DNA from: Palsa-504 sp963787645
GTDB taxonomy: Bacteria; Actinomycetota; Actinomycetes; Streptosporangiales; Streptosporangiaceae
Reading direction: 5' to 3'
DNA length: 64,000 nucleotides
Assembly: GCA_963787645.1 (NCBI GenBank)
Contig: CAWBDS010000003.1
Span: 558,001-622,000, forward strand
Numbering within the stretch: position 1 is the stretch's first letter; each line of letters opens with the position of its first letter. The translations under genes were made by a program, and so were the position numbers. Below the pieces are notes generated by a model. It was given only the letters and a program-made list of their open reading frames with translations, made no database searches and had not been told where the DNA came from. Shown here piece after piece: positions 8,412-17,119 of this stretch.

Positions 8412-9600
8412 ATGAACTCACCGCTGTCCGGCCCTGCGCACAGCCCGGACGCCGCGAGGGACCCGCGGATCGTGAGCAACGGGCGAGATCGGGAGCGGCC
8501 GCCCGTTCCCGTTGGCGCGTCCGGCGGCGTGCTGGGTGCCCGGCCGCTGATCGCCCAGACGTTTCATGGCGGTGATCCTGACACGGTGGCCGCATCGGCT
8601 ATCTGCGAGGTCACCCCGACCAGGTGCCAGGCACGCACGCGGCTTTACCGGGATGGCAGGCTTGAGCTTGAGGGTTTCCCTGTTACCGAGATCAGTGATC
8701 ACCTCGCCGATGAGGCGGTCACCATCTGGCTGGACCTGCGTGACCCTGACCACCGTGACCTGGCTGTGCTCAGCGATGAGTTCGGGCTGCATCCGCTGGC
8801 CGTGGAGGACGCCGAGCAGGAGCACCAACGCCCGAAGCTTGACCGCTACCGTACCCACCTGTTCCTGAACGTGTACGGAGCGCGGCTGAACACCGGCACG
8901 GGAGAACTGGCCACCAGCGAGCTCGCCGCCTTCGTCCTCGCGCGGGCGCTGATCACCGTCCGCAAGGATGACGGGCTGGATATCGGCGCCGTCGTCGAAC
9001 GCTGGGACGCCAGTCCCGATCTCACTAGATCCGGCGTCGGCTACCTGCTGTACGGGCTGCTCGACTACATCGTAGATGGCCACTTCGAAGCGGTGCAGAG
9101 CCTGGATGACTCTGTTCGAGCTGCTGGAGGATCAGCTGTTCTCCGACGTTCCGCAGGATATGCAGGTCCAGCGGCGCAGCTTCGAACTGCGCAAGAGCCT
9201 GGTCCTGCTCCGCCGGATCGTGATCCCCATGCGCGAGGTCGTGAACGCCTTGATGCGGCGTGACCTGCATGTTGTCGGGGACGAGCTCATGCCCTACTAC
9301 CAGGACATCTACGACCACGTGCTCCGCGCCTCTGAATGGACTGAAAGCCTGCGAGATCTGGTGAACAGCATTCTGGAGACCAACCTGACCATCCAGGGGA
9401 ACCGGCTGAACGTCATCACCAAGAAGGTCACGAGCTGGGCCGCGATCATCGCGGTCCCGACATTCATTACCGGCTTCTACGGGATGAACGTTCCTTACCC
9501 CGGCTTCAGCCGGCAGGCTGGCTTGGCCGCTGCGATCGCCATAATGGTCATCGCCGGGATCGTGCTCTACATTATCTTCAAACGCAAGGACTGGCTGTAA
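8412..9600 (+). CDS. CorA-family divalent-cation (Mg2+) transporter, frameshifted
   Basis: The N-terminal part (ATG 8412, AGGAG ribosome-binding site 7 bases upstream) has the CorA cytoplasmic domain, e.g. VTIWLDLRDPDHRDLAVLSD and FGLHPLAVEDAEQEHQRPKL. The C-terminal part is in the next frame: the long stalk helix around RIVIPMREVVNALM, then two membrane helices with the signature GMN (FYGMNVPYPGF) between them, and a final IIFKRKDWL. Removing one base near 9110 (GTTCGAG to GTCGAG) joins SLDDSV to ELLEDQLFSDV and gives one protein of about 395 residues, normal for the family. It would carry Mg2+ or Co2+ across the membrane as a pentamer. As sequenced the gene is broken. Confidence 0.85.
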
Positions 9601-9964
9601 AACCGAGCCTGGGCCAACGCTGACTCCGCGCCGGCCGCCCGGTTCAGGCATATGCGCGTCCAAAGTGACATAAATGCCGAGCAGATAACCCAACAGCTGG
9701 GTGAGGCGGCGGCCGGAAAAGCGCACCAGAGCCGCACTCACATCGGCTACTTGCGGTGGCTCGCGAGTACTTGCCGGCTCCGCGTTCTTGTCGATGGATA
9801 GCTTCGGTGATGGCTGGCTGCGCCCGGGCGAGGTGAGCGTGTTCGCGCCGGACGGTTCGATGCAGAGGCTTCGAGCTGGCGCCTGAGGTCCGCGGCGGTC
9901 GCACTGCGGCATACGCTCGGGGCCAGTGGCGCCGCCGGAAGCTGCCTGAGGAGCGGAGATCGGC
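9601..9964. other. Intergenic region without a recognised gene
   Basis: 364 bases between the CorA-like gene and the acyl-CoA dehydrogenase. Short open frames exist on both strands but none has a ribosome-binding site plus a recognisable product. A GAGGAG sequence close to 9955 serves the downstream ATG. I see no clear terminator or operator. Confidence 0.5.
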
Positions 9965-11128
9965 ATGACTGACTTGGCCATGGACTATCTCGGCTTGGAC
10001 GCCTTGTTGTCGGCCGAGGAGCTCGCCTGGCGCGACACGGTCCGCGCGTTCGTCCGAGACCGCATCAGGCCTAATATCGCGGACTGGTATGAGAGGGCGG
10101 TGTTCCCGGCCGGAATCGTCGCCGAGATGGGACGGCTCGGCCTGCTCGGCACGCACCTGTCTGGCTACGGCTGCCCGGGCCGCAGCGCGGTGGAGTACGG
10201 TCTTGCCGCGCTGGAACTGGAGGCCGGCGATTCCGGGCTGCGGACCTTCGTCAGCGTGCAGGGGTCGCTGGCGATGAGCGCCATCGCCAAGTTCGGCAGC
10301 GACGCGCAAAAGCAGCGCTGGCTGCCGCCGATGGCCGCGGGCGAGCTGATCGGCTGCTTCGGCCTGACCGAGCCGCAAGCCGGCAGCGACCCGGCCAGCA
10401 TGACCACGACGGCGCGCCGGGACGGTGGCGGCTGGGTCATCAACGGCGCCAAACGGTGGATCGGCCTGGCGTCGATCGCGGATGTCGCCGTCATCTGGGC
10501 GCGCACCCAGGACGGCATCCGCGGCTTCCTCGTTCCCGCCGGTACCCCGGGGTTCACCGCCACGCCGATCGAGCCCAAGCTGGCGATGCGCGCCTCGATC
10601 CAGTGCGACATCACCCTCACCGGCGTGCGGGTACCGGCCGACGCGATCCTGCCCGGGGCTGCGGGCCTGCGCGGCCCGTTCGCCTGCTTGAACGAGGCCC
10701 GCTACGGGATCATCTGGGGCGCGATGGGCGCGGCCCGCGACGCCTACGAGGCGGCGCTGGCCTACGCGCTGGACCGCAGGCAGTTCGGCAAGCCGATCGC
10801 GGCGTTCCAGCTCACCCAGGAAAAGCTGGTCGACATGGTGCTGGAGATCCAGAAGGGCCTGCTGGTCGCGCTGCACATCGGCCGGATGAAGGACGCCGGC
10901 ATCCTGCGCCCGGAGCAGATCTCGTTCGGCAAGCTCAACAACGTCCGGAGCGCGATCGCCATCGCCCGGCAGGCCCGGACCATCCTCGGCGGCAACGGTG
11001 TCGCGCTGGAGTACTCGCCGATGCGGCACGCGAACAATCTTGAGGGCGTCCGCACCTACGAGGGCACCGACGAGGTGCACATCCTGATCATGGGCCGGGC
11101 CATCACCGGCATCTCCGCCTTCAGCTGA
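9965..11128 (+). CDS. Acyl-CoA dehydrogenase (glutaryl-CoA dehydrogenase-like)
   Basis: A 387-residue FAD enzyme. It has the N-terminal helical domain, the signature CFGLTEPQAGSDPASM in the middle strand domain, RRQFGKPIAAFQ, and the C-terminal TYEGTDEVHILIMGRAITG, whose Glu is the catalytic base placed as in glutaryl-CoA dehydrogenase. FVSVQGSLAM also matches that subfamily. It would oxidise an acyl-CoA (possibly glutaryl-CoA with decarboxylation) and pass electrons to ETF. It stands alone, well separated from the operon at 0-5 kb. A purine-rich GAGGAGCGGAG lies just before the start codon. Confidence 0.9.
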   Translation: MTDLAMDYLGLDALLSAEELAWRDTVRAFVRDRIRPNIADWYERAVFPAGIVAEMGRLGLLGTHLSGYGCPGRSAVEYGLAALELEAGDSGLRTFVSVQGSLAMSAIAKFGSDAQKQRWLPPMAAGELIGCFGLTEPQAGSDPASMTTTARRDGGGWVINGAKRWIGLASIADVAVIWARTQDGIRGFLVPAGTPGFTATPIEPKLAMRASIQCDITLTGVRVPADAILPGAAGLRGPFACLNEARYGIIWGAMGAARDAYEAALAYALDRRQFGKPIAAFQLTQEKLVDMVLEIQKGLLVALHIGRMKDAGILRPEQISFGKLNNVRSAIAIARQARTILGGNGVALEYSPMRHANNLEGVRTYEGTDEVHILIMGRAITGISAFS

Positions 11129-11643
11129 GCACTCGCATCCGCAGCGGCAAACGGCCCGCGTCCCGCCCTGGTTACCGGTAACCCAGCCCAGGCCCCGCGC
11201 CCACCGCAATCAGCCGCGAAGTACACACTGATGAACAAGCCGACCGCACGCAGCAGATGACGAATCCCCGCGAGGAACTGTCGCCGCCCTCCCGGGCGTA
11301 GATCCGCTTGCGCGGTACTACGCCCTACGCGGCCGCGGGGAAGGCAGCCCGGCTGCTGAGCATCCCCGGATGGCGCTCCGGTCTGCTGCGGCAGCCGGGA
11401 GGCTGCGGTCAGCGCTACCGAAGCAGATGTCTCCCGCGAACCGGCTTGGATTTCACCGGTTTCCGGGTTCAAGTCCCCCTCGGACACAAATGATCAATCC
11501 CTGATCTGCAGATATGTTATGGGCTGAAGGTTCCAGGGCGCGTTTCCACAGATCAGGTGCGCGGGATTTGTGTCGGGTCCAGATTATGGCCCGGCCAACT
11601 GGCTGCCTCCTGGTGAGGCGGCAGCACATACGGCACGGCTGTC
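11129..11643. other. Intergenic region with a palindrome and a tRNA-like 3' end
   Basis: 515 bases between the acyl-CoA dehydrogenase and the TetR gene, which are convergent. Two things stand out: a perfect 14-base palindrome at 11170-11183 (GGTTACC meeting GGTAACC), and a segment at 11439-11487 resembling the 3' half of a class II tRNA, listed separately. Small open frames here have no recognisable product. Confidence 0.5.
11439..11487 (+). other. tRNA(Leu)-like 3'-end segment, possible attachment-site relic
   Basis: The block GGGTTCAAGTCCCCC followed by TCGGACACA resembles the T arm and acceptor 3' strand of actinobacterial tRNA-Leu. Just before it, AACCGG and CCGGTT with an 11-base loop form a stem in the place of a class II variable arm. 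I could not find a matching 5' acceptor strand, D arm or anticodon arm upstream, and the T stem has only three clear pairs. It is therefore not called a tRNA gene. It may be a tRNA fragment left by an integrating element, or a coincidence. Confidence 0.25.
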
Positions 11644-12300
11644 CTACCCCGAGCCGCCCGATCGCGACCTCTCGGTGGTCAGGATCTGGACGCGGTCGAG
11701 CATAGCGTCCAGCGTGACTTCGAGCGGCCTGGTGTCGCGCTGGAGCTGGGTTAGTAGCAAGCCTCCCTGCAGGGCGGCCAGCGTCGCGAGCGCGAGGTCA
11801 TCTGGGTCCGTGCCCGGGGCCAGGTCGCCGCGGGCGTGCATGGCCTGGAATCCCTCGCGGATCCGTCCTTCCCAGCGGCGCAGCCCCCGGGCCGCGGCCA
11901 GCCGGGCCACGGCGTCGGTCTCGGCCACCTCGGCGCCCAGGGCACCGATCGGGCATCCGCCGCGGCAGCCGAGCCGGCGCTGGTGCTCGACCAGGAGATC
12001 GCGCCAGGCCCGCAGGCCCGCCATCGAGTCCAGGCGGTCCAGGTGCGCCCCCTGGGCGTCGAGCACCGCGTCTGTCTGGTAGTCGATGACGGCGCGGACC
12101 AGGGCCTGCTTGTCCTCGAAGTAGTGATACACCTGCGACCCGCTCACCCCGGCGGCCGCCCGGATGTCCTCCAGCGTGGTCTCCGCCACCCCGCTGTCGA
12201 ACATCAGCTCCGCCGCTGCCGCGACGATCCGCTGCCGGGTCTCGCGCCCGCGCCGGGTCAGCGGGCGCCCCGCTGGCGCTCCGGTCTCGTGCTCGCTCAT
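11644..12300 (-). CDS. TetR-family transcriptional repressor
   Basis: A 218-residue regulator. The N-terminal helix-turn-helix is clear (TRQRIVAAAAELMFDSG, TTLEDIRAAAGVSGSQVYHY, FEDKQALVRAVI). The ligand-binding half contains GCRGGCPIGALGAEVAE, a block common in one TetR subgroup acting on SDR or quinone-type enzymes. It is divergent from the SDR gene at 12392. The 91-base gap holds two related operator-like sites, so it very likely represses both itself and the SDR. The inducer is unknown. Confidence 0.92.
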   Translation of the reverse strand: MSEHETGAPAGRPLTRRGRETRQRIVAAAAELMFDSGVAETTLEDIRAAAGVSGSQVYHYFEDKQALVRAVIDYQTDAVLDAQGAHLDRLDSMAGLRAWRDLLVEHQRRLGCRGGCPIGALGAEVAETDAVARLAAARGLRRWEGRIREGFQAMHARGDLAPGTDPDDLALATLAALQGGLLLTQLQRDTRPLEVTLDAMLDRVQILTTERSRSGGSG

Positions 12301-12316
12301 ACCCGCAGCCTACCAG

Positions 12317-12340
12317 AAACTGGATTGGACAACCCAGTTT
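12317..12340. promoter_or_regulatory. Operator-like palindrome between TetR and SDR genes
   Basis: Inverted repeat of 11-base arms (left AAACTGGATTG, right CAACCCAGTTT, centre GA) with 10 of 11 positions paired. It starts 17 bases from the TetR start codon. Size and position fit a TetR-dimer site. Confidence 0.75.
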
Positions 12341-12351
12341 TGCCTCGCCAT

Positions 12352-12373
12352 AGTGGATCGCACAACCCAGATT
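12352..12373. promoter_or_regulatory. Second, weaker copy of the TetR operator
   Basis: TGGATCGCACAACCCA matches the core of the first site (TGGATTGGACAACCCA) at 14 of 16 bases and starts 33 bases later, about three helical turns. It lies about 20 bases before the SDR start codon. Two sites on the same helix face suggest cooperative binding. Confidence 0.6.
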
Positions 12374-12391
12374 ACTGCGAAAGGGACCCAC

Positions 12392-13144
12392 ATGACTTCC
12401 ACCGACCTGGCCGGCAGCACGGCCCTGATCACCGGCGCGACCAGCGGCATCGGCCGCGCCACGGCCGTCCGGCTGGCTCGACGTGGCGCGCACGTCCTGG
12501 TCAGCGGACGTGATGCCGGGCGCGGCGAGGCGGCGGTTGACGCTATCCGCGCCGCGGGCGGGAAAGCCGATTTCATCGCCGCGGACCTGGCCGACGCCGA
12601 CTCGGTGCGCGCGCTCGCCCGCCGGGCCGTCGAGCTGGGCGGCGGCCACGTAGACATCCTCGTCAACAACGCCGGCGTCTTCCCCTTCGGGCCCACCCCG
12701 GACGCCAGCGACGCCGACATCAACACCGTCTACGCCGTCAACGTCAAGGCCCCCTTCATCCTGGTCGCCGAGCTCGCGCCCGCTATGGCCGCCCGCGGCA
12801 AGGGAGCCGTCGTCAACGTGCTGACCATGGTCGCCCACTTCGGGATCGCCGGCATGGGCCTGTACGGGTCGAGCAAAGCCGCACTCACCCTGCTCACCAA
12901 GGCCTGGGCGGCCGAGTTCGGTCCCAGCGGCGTCCGGGTCAACGCGGTCAGCCCGGGGCCGACCCGCACCGAGGGCACGGAAGCGATGGGCAGCCAACTC
13001 GACGTGCTCGCATCCATGGCTCCGGCCGGGCGCCCGGCCGCACCGGACGAGATCGCATCCGCCATCGGCTACCTCGCCGGCGACGAGGCCAGCTTCGTCC
13101 ACGGCGCCGTTCTCGACGTCGACGGCGGCCGGAACGCGGCGTAG
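12392..13144 (+). CDS. Short-chain dehydrogenase/reductase (SDR)
   Basis: A 250-residue classical SDR starting at ATG 12392 (MTSTDLAGSTALITGATSGI). Features: Rossmann motif TGATSGIG, NNAG (VNNAGVFPFG), active-site YGSSK (Tyr and Lys of YxxxK), and the closing FVHGAVLDVDGG. The usual Ser of the triad sits at the aligned NVLTMVAHFG segment, where Thr or another residue may replace it, which is worth noting. It is divergent from and probably repressed by the TetR protein at 11644. A strong hairpin follows the stop. It would reduce a carbonyl with NADPH; the substrate is unknown. Confidence 0.9.
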   Translation: MTSTDLAGSTALITGATSGIGRATAVRLARRGAHVLVSGRDAGRGEAAVDAIRAAGGKADFIAADLADADSVRALARRAVELGGGHVDILVNNAGVFPFGPTPDASDADINTVYAVNVKAPFILVAELAPAMAARGKGAVVNVLTMVAHFGIAGMGLYGSSKAALTLLTKAWAAEFGPSGVRVNAVSPGPTRTEGTEAMGSQLDVLASMAPAGRPAAPDEIASAIGYLAGDEASFVHGAVLDVDGGRNAA

Positions 13145-13175
13145 CACTCAGGCACGGCATCTCGTCTTCACGGGG

Positions 13176-13212
13176 GCAGGACCGGGGAGGGACCTTCCCT
13201 CTCCGGCCCTGC
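13176..13212 (+). terminator. Strong hairpin after the SDR gene
   Basis: Two 18-base arms (GCAGGACCGGGGAGGGAC and TTCCCTCTCCGGCCCTGC) are complementary except for about three positions, with almost no loop. It begins 32 bases after the SDR stop. No T-run follows, which is common for actinobacterial terminators. Confidence 0.65.
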
Positions 13213-13401
13213 ATTGATGCTCCCTGGTGCGCCCGCTACTGATGGCCGTTGACATGCGCCGGCGGCAGGCTGGCCCTGAGCGCCGGGTTTGGCGGGGTTC
13301 GGCTTTCCGGCGACAGGCGCCGAAGATCGCTGACAAGTCAAGCGGCGCATGATGCGTAGGCTCGGAGATGAACAGCCCTCGTGAGCGTGCGGAATCGGTG
13401 A

Positions 13402-13680
13402 GTGACCGGGTCCTCCGCTTCCCGGACAGAAACCTGGGACGAGCTTGAAGGACTGCCGCGGCCACTCCGGAACGCCGCCCGTAAGGTGATCTTCCACCTG
13501 CTCGAAGAGCCAGTCCCGGCCCTTGCCAACCCGTTTCCCGAGGCAGACCGCTGCCAGGTGCCTACCGTCTCCACCTTCCAGCGGCGGCTTGACCATCTGG
13601 TAAACAGTCACGAAAAGCCCGGACGATTCAGTCGCTACCTCAACAAGCATATCGACGCGTCTCTCTGGTAAAAATATCCC
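13402..13680 (+). pseudogene. Decayed small toxin-like (RelE/ParE-type?) gene
   Basis: An open frame gives WDELEGLPRPLRNAARKVIF, then LLEEPVPALANPFPEAD, a pattern like the N-terminal helices of RelE/ParE-type toxins. After that the homologous-looking continuation moves to a second frame (PLPGAYRLHLPA) and then a third (GGLTIW, stop, TVTKSPDDSV). Adding one C near 13548 and one G near 13582, and reading the stop after LTIW as Tyr, would give a normal toxin core with YRLHLPAGGLTIWYTVT. No antitoxin gene is visible beside it. The family call is tentative; the decay is clearer than the function. Confidence 0.45.
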
Positions 13681-13852
13681 GGGAAAGCCCACTACCGGAC
13701 ATTTGCCCACCAACCGCAGGCCTGTCAGTGACCCAACGTAGCGATCCGGAATCCGGATACGGATCTAGAGCACTACTCTGGCCTCTTTTCGGTCACGACC
13801 GGCTCGACTCGTTATCTGACCGGGTTGCCGCCGGGTCGAAGGATGCACGATT

Positions 13853-16800
13853 GTGAAGCGAGTGACGAGTCTGCGTGGCCCGCTGGCTGCACGGAGGACG
13901 ACCGCGCACTGGGTCGTACTCGCCGCGGCGGCACTTACCACGCTGGTGGCCGCCACAGTCGGCGCGGCGTTCGCCGTCTTCGCTGGCCAGGCGCTCCCCC
14001 AGGCCGTGCGGCACGACCTAGTCGTGGCGCCAGGAACAACAGTGTCCGCGGCGGGATCGTTCGCAAGCGGCAATCCGGCGCAGACCTCGGCGGCGTTGCG
14101 GTCATCCATCGCCGCGGGGCTAGGCGGGGTGTCGTTCAGCTTCTGGCAAGGCATCTGGTCCGACCCGCTCGGCTTCCTGGCCGGGTCGTTGCCTGCCAAG
14201 CCGGCCAGCATCACCTCGGGCAACATCCCCCAGCTGCAGGCCGCTTCGCTTAACGGCGTCACGGATCACGCCGTACTGGTGACCGGGAAATGGCCGGGGC
14301 AGTTCCCCGCATCGGCTGCCGGCCCGATCCCGGCCGCCATGCCGGCCAGCACTGCGGCACTGCTCAAGCTCCGTCCCGGTGACGTGCTCCGGGTACAAGA
14401 CCAGGACACGGGCGCGCCCGTGACGTTCATGCTCACCGGCCTCTATGCGGAACGGCAGTCGCCCGCCAGCGCCGCCTCGTACTGGCAGCTGAACTCGATT
14501 CCCGCCCGTGGATCCGTGAACGGAACGGGTTCAAACAGCGGATACACCACCTACGGGCCCCTTGTCGTATCGCCCAGCATGTTCCCCGGCCGGCTCGCCG
14601 AGGGAACCGGGACCTGGGTCGCCCAGCCCGACATGGCCGGTTTCAACGCTGCCCACCTGTTCGCCATCTCCCTCGAGGGCGACTCGAGTCTGCTCAGCGG
14701 CCTCACCCTGACCACCAACCTGCCCGCCGTGCTCGCCGATACCGGCGACGACCTCGCGGTGGCCAGGTCGCTGCTCGGGATCGGCGCAGTCGAACTCCTG
14801 GTCCTCACCGTGGCAGCGCTGCTCGTGGTTGCCCGGCTACTCGCCGCCCAGCGTGAGGGCGAGACCGCGCTGCTGACCGCGCGCGGCGCGACCAGGTGGC
14901 AGCTGACCATCCTGACTGCGGCCGAGGTGATCCCGCAGTCGCTGGTCACCGCGCTGACCGGCGGGGTCGCCGGGATCTGGCTGGCCCGGCTGCTCGGCAG
15001 TACGCTCTACGGCCGTGGCACCGCCAGTAGCGTCCCGGACGGCGGTATCAGCGTGGCCGCCCTGGGCACCTGGCTCGACGCGCTGGCCGCCGCGCTGGTA
15101 ATCGCCGTGCTCTCGATTGGCGCGCTCCTCTACCCGGTGCTGCGGCCGGTCCGGACCGCAGCACAAGTCCAGCAGGGCAGGCGGCCCGTGCTCTCCCGCG
15201 TGACGAGGGCCGGCGCCGACTTGGCACTGGTGGCGCTGGCGGTACTGGCGTGCTGGCAACTGCGCCGGTATTCGGCCGTCTCGACGTCCGCAGGCAGCCC
15301 GTCGGTCATCGATCCGGTGCTCCTGCTTGCCCCCGCGCTCGCTCTCGCGGCCGGCACGGTGCTCACGCTACGGCTGCTGCCCACAGCGGCTCGCGCCGTC
15401 GACCGGGTGTCGGCGGCCGGCCGCAGGCTGACGTCGGCACTCGCAGGCTGGCAGTTCAGCCGCCAGCCGCTGCGCCACGGTGGTCCCGCCCTGCTGCTGG
15501 TGATGGCCGTCGGCACCGGCACGCTGGCGCTCGCTCAGCATCAGAGCTGGACCAGGTCCGCTACCGACCAGGCGGTCTACGTGACAGGCGCGGACGCGCA
15601 GGTAAACCTGGCCAGCCCGGTGCCGGCCGGGGCGACCACCTCGATCACCGGGGCGGCCGGCGTGCGGGCGGCGATGGCGGTCTCGGCTGTCCAAGAGGCG
15701 ACGCCCGCGCAGGTGGTGGCCATCGACGCCGCCCAGGCACCTAAGGTCGCCCTGCTCAGGGCCGATCAGTCGAGCTTGCCGCCAGCCCCACTGCTCCGGT
15801 CGATTACACCTTCGTCGCCGCCCGGCGGCCTGCTCATCAGCGGCAGGCCGCAATCGGTTCACTTCACCGTCACGCTCAGCCGCGCGCCCCTCGGCCCGGT
15901 GACCGCGCAGTTCACGGTCACCGACGCGACCGGCGCCGCCTTTCAGCTCTCCTCGGCGCTGTTCTCCGCCGACGGCCGTCCGCACGTGCTCACCGCCTCG
16001 CTCGGCGGGACCCGCGCCGCCTACCCACTCCGGCTCAGCCAGGTCACCCTCTCCTACATAATGCCCGCGAAACCGCTGGAGACCCCCGTCACGCTGACCG
16101 TCGGCGGGGCGACGCCCAGTACGTGGACCGCGGCCGCGAGCTCACCCGAGCTTGTCTCGGAACTCTCCACCGACAAGATGTACGGCCCGTCAGCCGGCCC
16201 GCGGGTGACCAGCTGGCAGCGCGCGCCCCGCGGCGCGACGCTGACGTTCACCCCCGGGTACGGGCGATGGTCACAAGCTCCGGGCGCGTCACCGGTCGTC
16301 ACCGAGCCGGTAGCCGGGCAGGTCTCGCTCTCCGCCCCCGGCACGGTGCCCGCCGTCGTCCCCGCCATCGCGACCAGGGCGTTCGACAGCGCCAACAACA
16401 CCGGCGTCGGCAGCATCGTGCAAACGACCGTCAACCGCACAACCGTGCCAGCGAAAATCGTGGCGGTGGCGAGCGCGTTCCCCACCATCACGGGCTCCGG
16501 GCTGGTGATGGACCTGTCCACCCTCGAGGCGTTCCTGGTCAGCCACGGCGCCGCGCCGGTGGGCGTCACGCAGTGGTGGCTGGCCACAGCCGACGGCCAG
16601 GTCCCGGCGGCCCTGACGCGGGCGCTGCCACCGGGTGCGACCATTTCGAGCAGCGCCGCGCTCGCCGCCGCGACCGTCGCCGACCCGCTCTCCGCCGCAC
16701 CGCAGCAGGCGCTGCTCGCAATGACCGTGGCGGCCGCGCTGCTGGCGATCTTTGGCTTCTGGGTCTCGATCGCGGCGAACATCAGGCAGCGGCGCGCCGA

Positions 16801-17119
16801 AAACGCCGTGCTGGCCGCGCTTGGCGTCAGTCAGCCGTCCGCGGCCGCACAGCTGTTCCTTGAAAAGCTGTTGCTGTCCGTCCCCGCGGCCGCGTTTGGC
16901 CTGCTCCTTGGCACAGTGGTCGCCCGGTTGCTGGTGCCCGCGGTCACTCTCAGCCCCACCGCGCAGACACCGGTCCCGCCGCCGCTCACTATGTTCGACC
17001 TGCCGCAGACGATCCCGCTCGCGGCCGCGGCCGCCGTGCTTCCCGCACTGGCCGCCGCACTCGTCGTCCTCCGGCACCGCGACCCAGCCGCCGAACTCCG
17101 CGCGACGGAGGCAACGTGA
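13853..17119 (+). CDS. Large FtsX-type ABC transporter permease
   Basis: A 1,088-residue membrane protein starting at GTG 13853, with GAAGGA 9 bases upstream. It has an N-terminal membrane helix (WVVLAAAALTTLVAATVGAA), a long extracytoplasmic domain, a group of FtsX-type helices (around LLGIGAVELLVLTVAALLVV and the following segments), a second large external domain, and a final helix group with the motif RRAENAVLAALGVS. This is the MacB/FtsX-like permease layout seen in actinobacteria. It overlaps the second permease by GTGA, so the two are co-translated and probably form a heterodimer. No ATP-binding subunit is adjacent. Substrate unknown; lipid, peptide or cell-envelope functions are typical. 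Confidence 0.85.
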   Translation: MKRVTSLRGPLAARRTTAHWVVLAAAALTTLVAATVGAAFAVFAGQALPQAVRHDLVVAPGTTVSAAGSFASGNPAQTSAALRSSIAAGLGGVSFSFWQGIWSDPLGFLAGSLPAKPASITSGNIPQLQAASLNGVTDHAVLVTGKWPGQFPASAAGPIPAAMPASTAALLKLRPGDVLRVQDQDTGAPVTFMLTGLYAERQSPASAASYWQLNSIPARGSVNGTGSNSGYTTYGPLVVSPSMFPGRLAEGTGTWVAQPDMAGFNAAHLFAISLEGDSSLLSGLTLTTNLPAVLADTGDDLAVARSLLGIGAVELLVLTVAALLVVARLLAAQREGETALLTARGATRWQLTILTAAEVIPQSLVTALTGGVAGIWLARLLGSTLYGRGTASSVPDGGISVAALGTWLDALAAALVIAVLSIGALLYPVLRPVRTAAQVQQGRRPVLSRVTRAGADLALVALAVLACWQLRRYSAVSTSAGSPSVIDPVLLLAPALALAAGTVLTLRLLPTAARAVDRVSAAGRRLTSALAGWQFSRQPLRHGGPALLLVMAVGTGTLALAQHQSWTRSATDQAVYVTGADAQVNLASPVPAGATTSITGAAGVRAAMAVSAVQEATPAQVVAIDAAQAPKVALLRADQSSLPPAPLLRSITPSSPPGGLLISGRPQSVHFTVTLSRAPLGPVTAQFTVTDATGAAFQLSSALFSADGRPHVLTASLGGTRAAYPLRLSQVTLSYIMPAKPLETPVTLTVGGATPSTWTAAASSPELVSELSTDKMYGPSAGPRVTSWQRAPRGATLTFTPGYGRWSQAPGASPVVTEPVAGQVSLSAPGTVPAVVPAIATRAFDSANNTGVGSIVQTTVNRTTVPAKIVAVASAFPTITGSGLVMDLSTLEAFLVSHGAAPVGVTQWWLATADGQVPAALTRALPPGATISSSAALAAATVADPLSAAPQQALLAMTVAAALLAIFGFWVSIAANIRQRRAENAVLAALGVSQPSAAAQLFLEKLLLSVPAAAFGLLLGTVVARLLVPAVTLSPTAQTPVPPPLTMFDLPQTIPLAAAAAVLPALAAALVVLRHRDPAAELRATEAT

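Noticed and set aside
9601..9964. Minus-strand frame with a hydrophobic-looking stretch (LTQLLGYLLGIYVTLDAHMP)
   Set aside because: No start signal or homology recognised, and the rest of the frame is shadow-like; left as non-coding.
9644..11209. Minus-strand open frame of 521 codons opposite the acyl-CoA dehydrogenase
   Set aside because: The opposite strand codes a complete dehydrogenase with all motifs; the frame is Arg/Ala/Gly-rich shadow sequence.
11395..11490. A complete tRNA or tmRNA gene
   Set aside because: Only a T-loop-like element and one stem fit. No matching 5' acceptor strand, D arm or anticodon arm was found.
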